The translations under genes and the position numbers were made by a program. The notes under the pieces are model-generated. The model was not told the DNA's origin, made no database searches, and saw nothing but the letters and a program-made list of their open reading frames with translations. A DNA stretch of 25,014 bases from CAZJJK01 sp964546285 (GTDB lineage: Bacteria; Spirochaetota; Spirochaetia; Treponematales; Breznakiellaceae). Location: assembly GCA_964546285.1 (NCBI GenBank), contig CAZJJK010000043.1, forward strand, positions 1-25,014, written 5' to 3'. Below, in pieces: positions 7,642-14,730 of the stretch. Each line of letters starts with the position of its first letter. Within the stretch, counting starts at the first letter, position 1.

Positions 7642-7790
7642 GAGGTTCTTGCAAAAGTCGGTTACTTTCGCAAGAACCTCTCACAGTTTTATTGCGATGA
7701 TTATTATCTACATACAATACAAATAATAGCAATAAAACTGCGCTTGCCATTATTGTCGGCTTTCAAAAGTTGAAGACTTTTGAAAGCGCC
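7642..7790 (+). repeat. Multi-hairpin intergenic element, copy A
   Basis: It fills most of the 176-base gap between the kinase and methyltransferase genes. In order it holds: hairpin 1, with arms 7642-7658 and 7664-7680, 16 of 17 pairs and loop cggtt; an inverted repeat agttttattgc (7685-7695)/gcaataaaact (7729-7739) enclosing the AT-rich core tatctacatacaatac; and hairpin 2, gctttcaaaagt (7759-7770)/acttttgaaagc (7776-7787). The same order recurs at 19049-19283, and the core recurs at 17124-17167 (41 of 44 bases identical). It lies antisense to both flanking genes, so it is not a simple leader. No coding potential. Confidence 0.75.
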
Positions 7791-7794
7791 TCTG

Positions 7795-9660
7795 TTATTT
7801 CGATTTTTGGTCCTTGGTGAAGCTGAAAAATGAGGGATCAGGTCTTAACCAGACTTCAACAAGCGCGCCTTGAACATTGCGGAAAGCTATTTCACCTTGG
7901 TATTGTTCAACAAGAGACCGAATCAAACGAATACCTAAACGCGAATCCCGATCTGGCTCAAAATCGGTAGAAAACCCGGGCCCGTTATCCGCCACGGATA
8001 AGAATAACCCGTCATCGGTTTTTTTCGCGATGATGACTAAGCGCGGCTCTTGTTGCCCCGCGAACGCGTGTTTTATTGAATTCGTGATCAGTTCATTGAC
8101 CAGTAAGCCGCAGTGGACAGCCAAGTCTAGGCCCAGTTCTAACTTTTCGCCGCTTATCTCATATTCTATCGCTTTAGCCGCGCTTCCTCCGCTATAGGAG
8201 CCAACTAAGCTGCGGATATATTCATTGAAATCGATGACGGAAATATCGTCGGATTGATACAGGGCCTCGTGGACCACCGCCATAGCCAGAATACGCCCCT
8301 GCGCCTCTTCCAGCGACTGTGTTATGTCCGGGTCATTAATTTCGCTGGCTTGGAGAAAAAGCATACTGGATATAATCTGGAGATTGTTTTTTATACGATG
8401 GTGAACTTCCCTGAGTAAAAGGTCTTTCTGATCCAGAGCGACGCGGAGGCGTTCGTCATGTATCTCTCTTTCCGTTACATCCCTAGCCGCGCCGTAGACG
8501 CAGCGTTCCGAACTTACCGACTGCCATTCCAAGGTACGGTAGGAACCATCGGAAGCTTGGTATCGATTGATAAAGCCGATTATCTTTTGTCCGTCGCCAA
8601 GCCGCTCCAGGGCTATCAGGGTGGCCGCCTTATCCTCTGGATGGACATAGTTCATAAAAGGTTTATGTATCAGGTCCGATAAGGGATAACCCAAACACCA
8701 GCTCCAGGCGGGATTAATCCGCAAAAAGCGTCCATCTAAGCTGGTAATACATAACAAATCGAGGTTAAAGGAAAAGAGCTGCTCAAGATCATAGATAAGC
8801 CGCTGTTTTTCCAAAAAAGCGGCGCCGCGGCTGTTATATAAATATTGCAGCAAAGCGCCGAGTCCCACGAAAAAAAGAATGGAAAAGCTGATTAATAGTC
8901 CTTTGCTTCCTAGGCCCCAATTGTTTAGGGCGGCGGCGTCCGCGCTTAACTCAATCCGCAAAACCGTATCATATAAGGTAACATCGCTTGAATATATCGA
9001 TTCGTTTTGATTTTCGGCGTCCAGGGAGGTCGTCTGTCCCGTATGCGAATAACGAGCGTAAACAACACGGCCGTTCGGTTCCGGCATTAGGATGCGCGTC
9101 TCGCCGAATAGCGCGGTTGAATAGGGGGCGGTATATCGTAAAAAATCGATAAGGCGAAAGGATAGCGCTAGATAATAAGCGGAGCCCAGCCTTGTACTTG
9201 TGCAAAGAGCGGCGAACGCTATCGTTTCCTGCTTGTCATCGTTCGCGTCATAAAGCATAAACGTCGGGCCTTCCCTCGCTTTAGCCAATAAGGCGGGTAA
9301 AACCGCGTTTTCTTCCTGATGGAGCTGTCCCAATCGTGGCAAAGCCGCCTCTACGGGGATAGCCGCGTATCTGATATCCATTCCGCCGGCTGTCCATGGT
9401 GATGTAAAAACAGCGAACTCGCTTTTTTCTATGGCTTCGCTGCCCTCGAAATAGCGGCTTAAGGTACTCAGGTCCTCCAAGGGCTGAAGAAGCTCATGCT
9501 TTAGTATGGCAAAATTTTGTTTGGCTGAAGCGTTAAAATTATTGGTAACGCGCTCTTTCAATATGTTGTTGTCGTATATAGTCCAAGCCGCGCCGATAAC
9601 GGCGCCGATGATAAGGCCGCAGACGACAAAAATAAAGCCTCTGATCAAGATTTTTCTCAT
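7795..9660 (-). CDS. Membrane sensor histidine kinase, HisKA_2 type with CHASE-like and PAS domains
   Basis: A 621-residue inner-membrane sensor. Helix 7-29 and helix 252-274 flank a periplasmic domain of about 220 residues resembling CHASE1 (YFEGSEAIEKSEF, then DIRYAAIPVE). A PAS domain follows (about 290-400: SFNLDLLCITSLDGRFLRIN, GYPLSDLI, HPEDK). The dimerisation/phosphoacceptor motif is LLREVHHRIKNNLQII (415-430), with the phosphorylated His at 420/421, typical of HisKA_2. The ATPase has NELITNSIKHAF (522-533) and VADNGPGF (556-563). Kinases of this group often pair with distant response regulators; none is adjacent here. The ligand is unknown. Upstream on the minus strand, TTGTGT and TAGAAT could form a promoter with a very short leader. 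Element A begins immediately after the stop. Confidence 0.92.
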   Translation of the reverse strand: MRKILIRGFIFVVCGLIIGAVIGAAWTIYDNNILKERVTNNFNASAKQNFAILKHELLQPLEDLSTLSRYFEGSEAIEKSEFAVFTSPWTAGGMDIRYAAIPVEAALPRLGQLHQEENAVLPALLAKAREGPTFMLYDANDDKQETIAFAALCTSTRLGSAYYLALSFRLIDFLRYTAPYSTALFGETRILMPEPNGRVVYARYSHTGQTTSLDAENQNESIYSSDVTLYDTVLRIELSADAAALNNWGLGSKGLLISFSILFFVGLGALLQYLYNSRGAAFLEKQRLIYDLEQLFSFNLDLLCITSLDGRFLRINPAWSWCLGYPLSDLIHKPFMNYVHPEDKAATLIALERLGDGQKIIGFINRYQASDGSYRTLEWQSVSSERCVYGAARDVTEREIHDERLRVALDQKDLLLREVHHRIKNNLQIISSMLFLQASEINDPDITQSLEEAQGRILAMAVVHEALYQSDDISVIDFNEYIRSLVGSYSGGSAAKAIEYEISGEKLELGLDLAVHCGLLVNELITNSIKHAFAGQQEPRLVIIAKKTDDGLFLSVADNGPGFSTDFEPDRDSRLGIRLIRSLVEQYQGEIAFRNVQGALVEVWLRPDPSFFSFTKDQKSK

Positions 9661-9740
9661 AGCTTAATTCTATGGCGAGCGGGGGTCATAACACAAGCGC
9701 GTTGTTGGACCGCGTTGCCGTAAAATCAAAGAATACGCGC

Positions 9741-9766
9741 CGGCTCAGCGCTGAAGCCGCTTTTTT
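9741..9766 (+). terminator. Terminator-like hairpin with no + gene before it
   Basis: cggct(ca)gcgc(tg)a-agccg (9741-9759) forms a stem with a one-base bulge, followed by c and six T (9761-9766). It reads on the + strand although the gene on its left runs leftward, so it may end a small untranslated transcript starting around 9680-9720 or be fortuitous. Confidence 0.4.
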
Positions 9767-9769
9767 CAC

Positions 9770-9798
9770 TTGCCGGTACGCGCGGATTCGTCCATACT
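9770..9798 (+). promoter_or_regulatory. Predicted promoter of the flotillin operon
   Basis: -35 TTGCCG (9770-9775) and -10 CATACT (9793-9798) are separated by 17 bases, giving a start near 9805 and about 30 bases of leader ahead of ATG 9835. Confidence 0.45.
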
Positions 9799-9834
9799 GA
9801 AAATTGGTATCGATCCGGGTTCAGGGGGAACGAC

Positions 9835-11277
9835 ATGGCCTTCGTTCGTTTTTTAGTCGCTAATCTAGAAGCCTTTATCGGCGGCGCCGCCGCCATAATC
9901 GCGTACGTCGTTTTATTCGTAATTATAAAAAAGAATATCCGGGTGGTCGGTCCGGATCAGATTATGGTGGTAAGCGGACGCCGCGCTAAACGGCATGGGC
10001 GGCTCTATGGTTTTGTCGTTCGCCGAGGCAACGCCTTTGTTTTTCCCTATCTCCAGTCCGTGGGGACGCTTAGTCTGGAAGCGATCCCCCTTTCCGTTCG
10101 TATCGATGATGTCAATTGCGCCAACGGCATTAGCGTCGGCGCGGACGCGAGCGTTTGCGTTTGTGTCAACGCCGATGACGAAGCTCAGTTATACCGCGCG
10201 GTGGAAAGCTTTATGGGCAAAACCGCGGAAGAAATAAGCGAACGGGCTAAACGAATCCTGGTGGGCAATTTAAGGGCGGCGATAAATAGGGTGACTCCCC
10301 TGGAGGCGCTTGGGCTGGCCGCCGATGATGAGGGACGCCGTAAATTTCGGGATGAATTGATGGATAGCGTCGCTGAGGATCTTAGCGCTTTCGGCCTAAA
10401 AGCGCTGTCGGTTTCAGTTCTACGCCTGTGGGATGATTCCGCCTATCTGGCCAATTTAGCGCAGAGAACGTTAACGGAAAAACGCCGCGAGCTGTCTGTT
10501 GAGCTAAGCCGCTTATTGGCCGAGGCCGATCAAGCCGAGAGCGATAGCCATAAACGCGGTGAAGTGGCCAGGGCTAGGGCGGAAGAAACTATCGCCGCCG
10601 CCAAGCGGGAAGCTGACGCTTTTCGTTATGAGGCGGAAGCGCGAGTAGAAGAAGCCAGATTGACGACGGATCAAGCCATTATCGCGGCGGAAAATAGCGG
10701 CGAAACGGCTGTTCAGGTGGAGGCCGCCAAGCTACGCGCTTTGCGGAATCGAACTGAATTGCTTAGGCAGTCCGTTAAGGAGGAGGCCGCTCAAGCTGGG
10801 GCTGAGGGCGAAGGCCAGGTTGTTTTAATCGAGGAGCGCGCCCGCAACGAACTTTTGCGGCGGAAAGCGGCTTTGCTTAGCCGCTATGGCGATAAAGCCG
10901 CGGCTTTGTTGTTTCTAAAGCAAAAATTGCCAAAGCTTTTCGCCTCTTATAAACAGGCGGCGTCAGGCGCCACGGTGGAGCGACTGGTGGCTATGGATGA
11001 TATGGATGGCTTTTCAGGCGTCGTCAACCGAGGACCGCGCGCGTTTATGGCTTTCTTGACATCCTTTGAAACGGCTTTTGGTGTAGACCTGCGCGCTTTG
11101 GTGGCGCCGGCTGGCGGATCGGGGGCTTCTATCGGCCTCTCCGACGGCTCAGACAGCGCGATAGAACGGGCGAGTAAGGCAGGAAAGTTTGTTGACGGGC
11201 GAACGGAAAACCCTGAATCCGACGACCATGTCGGTCAGGCTAAAGCAAATCGTAAACGCTCTGGAGGAAAAAAATGA
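9835..11277 (+). CDS. Flotillin-like SPFH-domain membrane protein (first of a pair)
   Basis: A 480-residue protein with one N-terminal membrane helix (about 13-31), then an SPFH/band-7 domain (about 35-200) beginning with NIRVVGPDQIMVVSGR, a typical flotillin opening. Residues about 215-345 are a long Ala/Glu-rich coiled coil (EARVEEARLTTDQ, EEAAQAGAEGEGQ) of the flotillin type, and the C-terminal 60 residues are polar and probably disordered. Flotillins oligomerise on the cytoplasmic face of the membrane and organise lipid microdomains. ATG 9835 follows AGGGGGAA at a good distance. The gene overlaps the next by four bases (ATGA), so both are one operon and probably one hetero-oligomer. No NfeD partner is visible. 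Confidence 0.85.
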   Translation: MAFVRFLVANLEAFIGGAAAIIAYVVLFVIIKKNIRVVGPDQIMVVSGRRAKRHGRLYGFVVRRGNAFVFPYLQSVGTLSLEAIPLSVRIDDVNCANGISVGADASVCVCVNADDEAQLYRAVESFMGKTAEEISERAKRILVGNLRAAINRVTPLEALGLAADDEGRRKFRDELMDSVAEDLSAFGLKALSVSVLRLWDDSAYLANLAQRTLTEKRRELSVELSRLLAEADQAESDSHKRGEVARARAEETIAAAKREADAFRYEAEARVEEARLTTDQAIIAAENSGETAVQVEAAKLRALRNRTELLRQSVKEEAAQAGAEGEGQVVLIEERARNELLRRKAALLSRYGDKAAALLFLKQKLPKLFASYKQAASGATVERLVAMDDMDGFSGVVNRGPRAFMAFLTSFETAFGVDLRALVAPAGGSGASIGLSDGSDSAIERASKAGKFVDGRTENPESDDHVGQAKANRKRSGGKK

Positions 11278-12524
11278 TTATGTTCGCCATCGTTTTTTTC
11301 GGTTTAGTGCTTATAACTCTATTAATTCAAGTCCTTAGCAATATTCGCTTGGTTGGGGGAAACGAGTTGGGTATAGTCAGCGGCGGCTTTAGCCGCCGTG
11401 GCTTTAAGACCTTCGCCGGCGGCCGGGTCTTTCATTTTCCCTTATTCCAACAGTTTTCCACGCTGGATCTGGCGTCCTCCACGATAGAGGTCGTGGCCGA
11501 AGCGGCTATGGCCATCGGTATAGTACCCTTGGACGTGAAGGCCTCGGTGTCGTTCGCTATTTCCAGTGACGCGAACGGCCGCGCGCGAGCGGTTACCCGC
11601 GTGTTGGAGCCCGCGAAAAACCGCGAGAGCTTGGAGCGTATAGCCGGAGGCATTATTGAAGGACGCTTACGGGAGGCGGTCGCCGCTATGACGACGGAAC
11701 GCTTGATGTCCGATAAGCATGGACTTGCCGCCTTGATGAAAGAAGCCTGTAAGGCCGATCTGGAAGAGCTTGGCTTGGAGATTACAACACTAAATATCGT
11801 TGATGTGGCGGATCATGATTTAGGCGGAAAGGACGGGGGAGACTTGTATATAGAGCTACTGCGGCGGGTTCAGGCCGTAGACGCCGAGACCCAAGCGCGG
11901 CGCGCTAGGGCGGAGGAGAAGGCGCTGAGCGATGAACAGGCCGAAGCTCGCCGCGCCGAAACCGTAGTCAAGCGCATACAGGATGAACTGGAAAGCCTTA
12001 GGGCCGATATCCGTCTCCATTTGGCGCGGGAAGATCATCGGCGCGCGGTGGAATGCGAGCGGGCGGCTTCCGCCGCGAAAGCCCGCTTAGCGGGCGTCAA
12101 GGCTGAAGCCGAAGCCGAAAAGCTAAAGGCGGAGCTTGAGAAAAATCGTTGTGTCACGGAATTGCTTATTCCCGCGAAGGGCGCCGCTGAAAACGCCGTG
12201 TTGGAGGCTAAAATTGAGCTTGCCCATTGGCTTAATCGGGCGAACGCTGAACTGGAAGAACTGGAAGTTACGTTAAAAACCCTGGAGACCGCCGGCGCTA
12301 AGGCGGATCGGGCTTGGCTTCTGGAAAATATCGATACTATTTTCGCGCCATACGCGGAAACCTTGGCTAATTATCCCGTGGAGCATTTAACGGTTATGAC
12401 TGGCGGCGGCCCGCGGCCAAGTACAGCCATATACCCAAGCGCGGCCGCGTCCGCCCGCGACGAGCTGGCCGCCGAAGCTTTAGGCTTGTCTAAAACGGGC
12501 GGCGATGTAGGCAAGGACGCGTAG
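11274..12524 (+). CDS. Flotillin-like SPFH-domain membrane protein (second of a pair)
   Basis: A 416-residue paralogue of the preceding protein: membrane helix at about 4-21, the same opening (NIRLVGGNELGIVSGGFSRRG), SPFH domain to about 178, and a charged coiled coil at about 195-345 (RRARAEEKALSDEQAEARRAE). It diverges strongly after the opening and has a shorter tail, so duplication is old. ATG 11274 has GGAGG (11263-11267) six bases upstream and overlaps the previous stop, implying translational coupling and matched amounts of both subunits. Its last 45 bases overlap the 3' end of the convergent TIM-barrel gene. Role inferred: membrane scaffold complex with its neighbour. Confidence 0.83.
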   Translation: MIMFAIVFFGLVLITLLIQVLSNIRLVGGNELGIVSGGFSRRGFKTFAGGRVFHFPLFQQFSTLDLASSTIEVVAEAAMAIGIVPLDVKASVSFAISSDANGRARAVTRVLEPAKNRESLERIAGGIIEGRLREAVAAMTTERLMSDKHGLAALMKEACKADLEELGLEITTLNIVDVADHDLGGKDGGDLYIELLRRVQAVDAETQARRARAEEKALSDEQAEARRAETVVKRIQDELESLRADIRLHLAREDHRRAVECERAASAAKARLAGVKAEAEAEKLKAELEKNRCVTELLIPAKGAAENAVLEAKIELAHWLNRANAELEELEVTLKTLETAGAKADRAWLLENIDTIFAPYAETLANYPVEHLTVMTGGGPRPSTAIYPSAAASARDELAAEALGLSKTGGDVGKDA

Positions 12525-13163
12525 CTGATCTTCTAGCGGGTTTTCCAGCTCCAATGAGGCCCAACGCGACGGAAAATAAGGAAAGTACGCGTCTAAATAG
12601 TCAAAGTCGCTGAGTTCTAAAAAACTGTGATGGTCCCATTCGCCAGCCCAAGCGTTGGGCCGGCCGTAGGCAAGCGCGGAAATATGGCAGCAACCAACGC
12701 TAAAGCGCTGTAATAGTTTAGTCATTGTGTCCACATAGGCTTCCCTATTACATAAACGGGCGTTCTCCAAGTGGGAAAAATCTGGACAAAGGCCGCCAAA
12801 TTCCGCGCTTTCCTCCTCCGTTGGCGGAATCTCAACATTTTCCATGAAAACGCGGCGCTTAAGATGGACGGGGATAGTCCCATGAGAATAGCGGCTGGCT
12901 TTTGGATGCGCGTTAAAAACTTCCGTTCCAAAGCGCTCTATCAAGTAGTCCATTTCCCCTTCCGAGAAATCGGACCGAAGATGAACATGAGGTAGACGCA
13001 TGCCGGGCAGCCGCTCCAGTTCGCGGTAGAGAGCCTGTCGACGCATCGGATCAAGACAGGTGGGGAATAGGGCTAAGGCTTTTACGTTTAGGCGAGCGGC
13101 GTCTTCCAAAAAACGTGGCGTGCTTTCAAAACGAGTACTAGTCAGACCGCAGAGTATAGTCAT
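12480..13163 (-). CDS. Xylose isomerase-like TIM-barrel protein, function unknown
   Basis: A 227-residue protein with the strand pattern and metal-ligand positions of the AP endonuclease 2/xylose isomerase-like fold: PHVHLRSDF (about 58-66), FMENVEIPP (106-114), CPDFSHLENARL (126-137), CCHISALAYG (158-167) and SLELENP (203-209). His, Glu, Asp and Glu at these strand ends would bind a divalent metal. Family members isomerise or epimerise sugars or cleave DNA; the short length and unusual sequence give no substrate. ATG 13163 overlaps the stop of the preceding nucleotidyltransferase gene (ATGA), so they are co-translated and may act on one pathway. It overlaps the second flotillin gene tail to tail. 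Confidence 0.65.
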   Translation of the reverse strand: MTILCGLTSTRFESTPRFLEDAARLNVKALALFPTCLDPMRRQALYRELERLPGMRLPHVHLRSDFSEGEMDYLIERFGTEVFNAHPKASRYSHGTIPVHLKRRVFMENVEIPPTEEESAEFGGLCPDFSHLENARLCNREAYVDTMTKLLQRFSVGCCHISALAYGRPNAWAGEWDHHSFLELSDFDYLDAYFPYFPSRWASLELENPLEDQLRVLAYIAARFRQA

Positions 13164-14083
13164 ATTTCATATTCCGCGCCGTTCCGATTTGAGAGCCAGT
13201 GTCGGTGCATACCGTATCGAAATACGACTTCCAATTTTTCCAGCACTTCAGGGCTTGGGAATACGATGGTAAAAACGCCATGTTGGCGTAAAGCGGTGGA
13301 TGAAGGCGTATTTATCGGTCTTGGGTAAAGCTCCACCGGAATCTTTAGTTTTCGAGCCGCCCGCGCGGAGGAAGCTATACGGTCGGATTTTGAACGCTTT
13401 ATGACAAATGAGCCAAAATCAAGCCGCACATCCAAACTAGCGGCCTCTGGCTTCCAAGCTGCCAAATCCTGAGGATACCAGCGAACCGCCAACGGAAACA
13501 TATCGGAGCCAAGAACATGAGTAAGGATTAGCTCGCGGCCGGCGAAGAGACGCAAAAGGCGATTAACTATGCCGATGGTGTCTTGGCCTTCGCCTATATC
13601 CAAGGGGACGATAAAGGGACGAAAAACCTCGGCGGCTTGCCGGTACAGAATATCGAAACGATAATCGTAATCTGACCTGTCCGGCTTCGTTATAGAATAC
13701 GCGCCTTCCGGAATGACAAAAACAAGATCCGCCGGGCGCTTCCCATGGCTTAGAAAACGCAGAGCCGTTTCCAAATGAGTCATTTGGAAGGGGTCAAAGG
13801 AACCGATGAAGATTCCGGCCCGGATAGGTCCCGGCGGCAGCGCCAAGCAACGCGGACTTATTTCCGGCGAGCTCTGGCCTCTGGGAAACTGGGCGGCCGC
13901 CGCCGTCCGTAGTTGTTCAATAGCCCGTTTTGACCAGGGCTTTATAATTGAATTACTGACCCGCGTGTCTAAAGCTTTACAAGCGGAACGAAATAAGCGT
14001 CTGAAATATTGAAATTCTTGCCTGTCGCCACCCTTAAGAAAGGGAAGTCCTTCCAAAGACGAAAAAACCTCATCGCTTCGGCG
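13160..14083 (-). CDS. NadD-like nucleotidyltransferase, 5' end lost in assembly gap
   Basis: The C-terminal two thirds form a nucleotidylyltransferase domain. GIFIGSFDPFQMTHLETALR corresponds to the nucleotide-binding GxFDPxHxGH motif, with the HIGH-like pair as T-H. VFVIPEGAYSITKPDRSDYDYRFDIL resembles the NadD substrate loop, and NTPSSTALRQHG corresponds to the ISST-x-IR motif. About 100 residues of unknown helical sequence precede it. NadD makes nicotinate adenine dinucleotide; this protein is longer and divergent, so it could transfer a nucleotide to another phosphorylated compound. The coding frame runs into N bases at 14084, so the start is unknown; MNKGINALLCRQ encoded from 14218 leftwards is a possible but unproven beginning. 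It is coupled to the TIM-barrel gene. Confidence 0.65.
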   Translation of the reverse strand, partial: RRSDEVFSSLEGLPFLKGGDRQEFQYFRRLFRSACKALDTRVSNSIIKPWSKRAIEQLRTAAAAQFPRGQSSPEISPRCLALPPGPIRAGIFIGSFDPFQMTHLETALRFLSHGKRPADLVFVIPEGAYSITKPDRSDYDYRFDILYRQAAEVFRPFIVPLDIGEGQDTIGIVNRLLRLFAGRELILTHVLGSDMFPLAVRWYPQDLAAWKPEAASLDVRLDFGSFVIKRSKSDRIASSARAARKLKIPVELYPRPINTPSSTALRQHGVFTIVFPSPEVLEKLEVVFRYGMHRHWLSNRNGAEYEI

Positions 14084-14183
14084 NNNNNNNNNNNNNNNNN
14101 NNNNNNNNNNNNNNNNNNNNNNNNNNNNNNNNNNNNNNNNNNNNNNNNNNNNNNNNNNNNNNNNNNNNNNNNNNNNNNNNNNN
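14084..14183. other. Assembly gap of 100 N
   Basis: Exactly 100 undetermined bases, the usual placeholder for a scaffold join of unknown length. Any frame read through it is arbitrary, and missing genes or a promoter region cannot be excluded. Confidence 0.98.
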
Positions 14184-14247
14184 TCTGGCGGCATAAAAGA
14201 GCGTTAATGCCCTTATTCATAAAGAGCGGCAAAAAGGAGGCCTTGCC

Positions 14248-14625
14248 GTGTATAAACTTCGCGTGGAGGCGGATTTTTCCGCCGCTCATTCGCTCACTCA
14301 CTATCATGGGAAGTGTGAGCGTTTGCATGGGCATAATTATCGCGTTCGCCTGTGGGCCCGAGGCGAAGAATTGGATGAAGGCGGCATGTTGATCGATTTT
14401 GGCGACCTTAAATCAGCGCTTAGGGAAGTTTTATCGGGTTTGGACCATAGCTTTCTCAATGAAATGGACGTTTTTCACGGCGATCCCAGCGCTGAGCGTC
14501 TAGCCCATTATATATTTGACGCTACGGTAAAAATCCTTGGCGATCGCGGTATCGATACGGCGGCTATCTGGGCGGTGGATGTTTTTGAAACGCCGCGCAA
14601 TATGGCCACGTGGGAAAGGGCTTGA
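14248..14625 (+). CDS. queD: 6-carboxy-5,6,7,8-tetrahydropterin synthase
   Basis: A 125-residue protein matching QueD/PTPS throughout. Zinc ligands are His14 (SAAHSL) and His27/His29 in GKCERLHGHNYRV; Cys23 in the same motif is the catalytic cysteine seen in QueD. GMLIDFGDLK (46-55), LDHSFLNE (65-72) and the FETP glutamate (114) complete the set. It converts 7,8-dihydroneopterin triphosphate to carboxytetrahydropterin in queuosine/preQ1 synthesis. GTG 14248 is supported by AAGGAGG (14234-14240) seven bases upstream. No other queuosine gene is visible; anything upstream lies in or beyond the assembly gap. Confidence 0.94.
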   Translation: MYKLRVEADFSAAHSLTHYHGKCERLHGHNYRVRLWARGEELDEGGMLIDFGDLKSALREVLSGLDHSFLNEMDVFHGDPSAERLAHYIFDATVKILGDRGIDTAAIWAVDVFETPRNMATWERA

Positions 14626-14653
14626 GGCGCGATGAGGCAAGCTAGGCGATCCG

Positions 14654-14700
14654 AGCTTTAGGCGTAAGCCGTGTATCGCTGAATGGCGATAGTCAAAGCT
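14654..14700 (+). other. Small three-way-junction-like fold before the LacI-type kinase gene
   Basis: agcttt (14654-14659) pairs with aaagct (14695-14700) and encloses two hairpins, ggc-gtaa-gcc (14661-14670) and tatcgc-tgaatg-gcgata (14674-14691). No T run follows. It sits in the 102-base gap between queD and the kinase gene and may be a leader structure or a processing site. Confidence 0.3.
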
Positions 14701-14730
14701 TCGTAACACTAGACAAGGAGCTACCCAGTG

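Noticed and set aside
7619..7750. N-terminal extension of the methyltransferase beginning with a hydrophobic stretch
   Set aside because: The apparent hydrophobic leader is encoded by the AT-rich core of a repeat element that recurs outside genes; the protein family begins near the Met at 7618.
11870..12300. Repeated Ala/Glu codons suggesting a tandem DNA repeat
   Set aside because: The pattern reflects coiled-coil composition in the flotillin-like proteins; no exact repeat unit is present.
13969..14392. Frames reading through the N run in either direction
   Set aside because: The 100 N are a placeholder of unknown true length, so continuity of any frame across them is meaningless.
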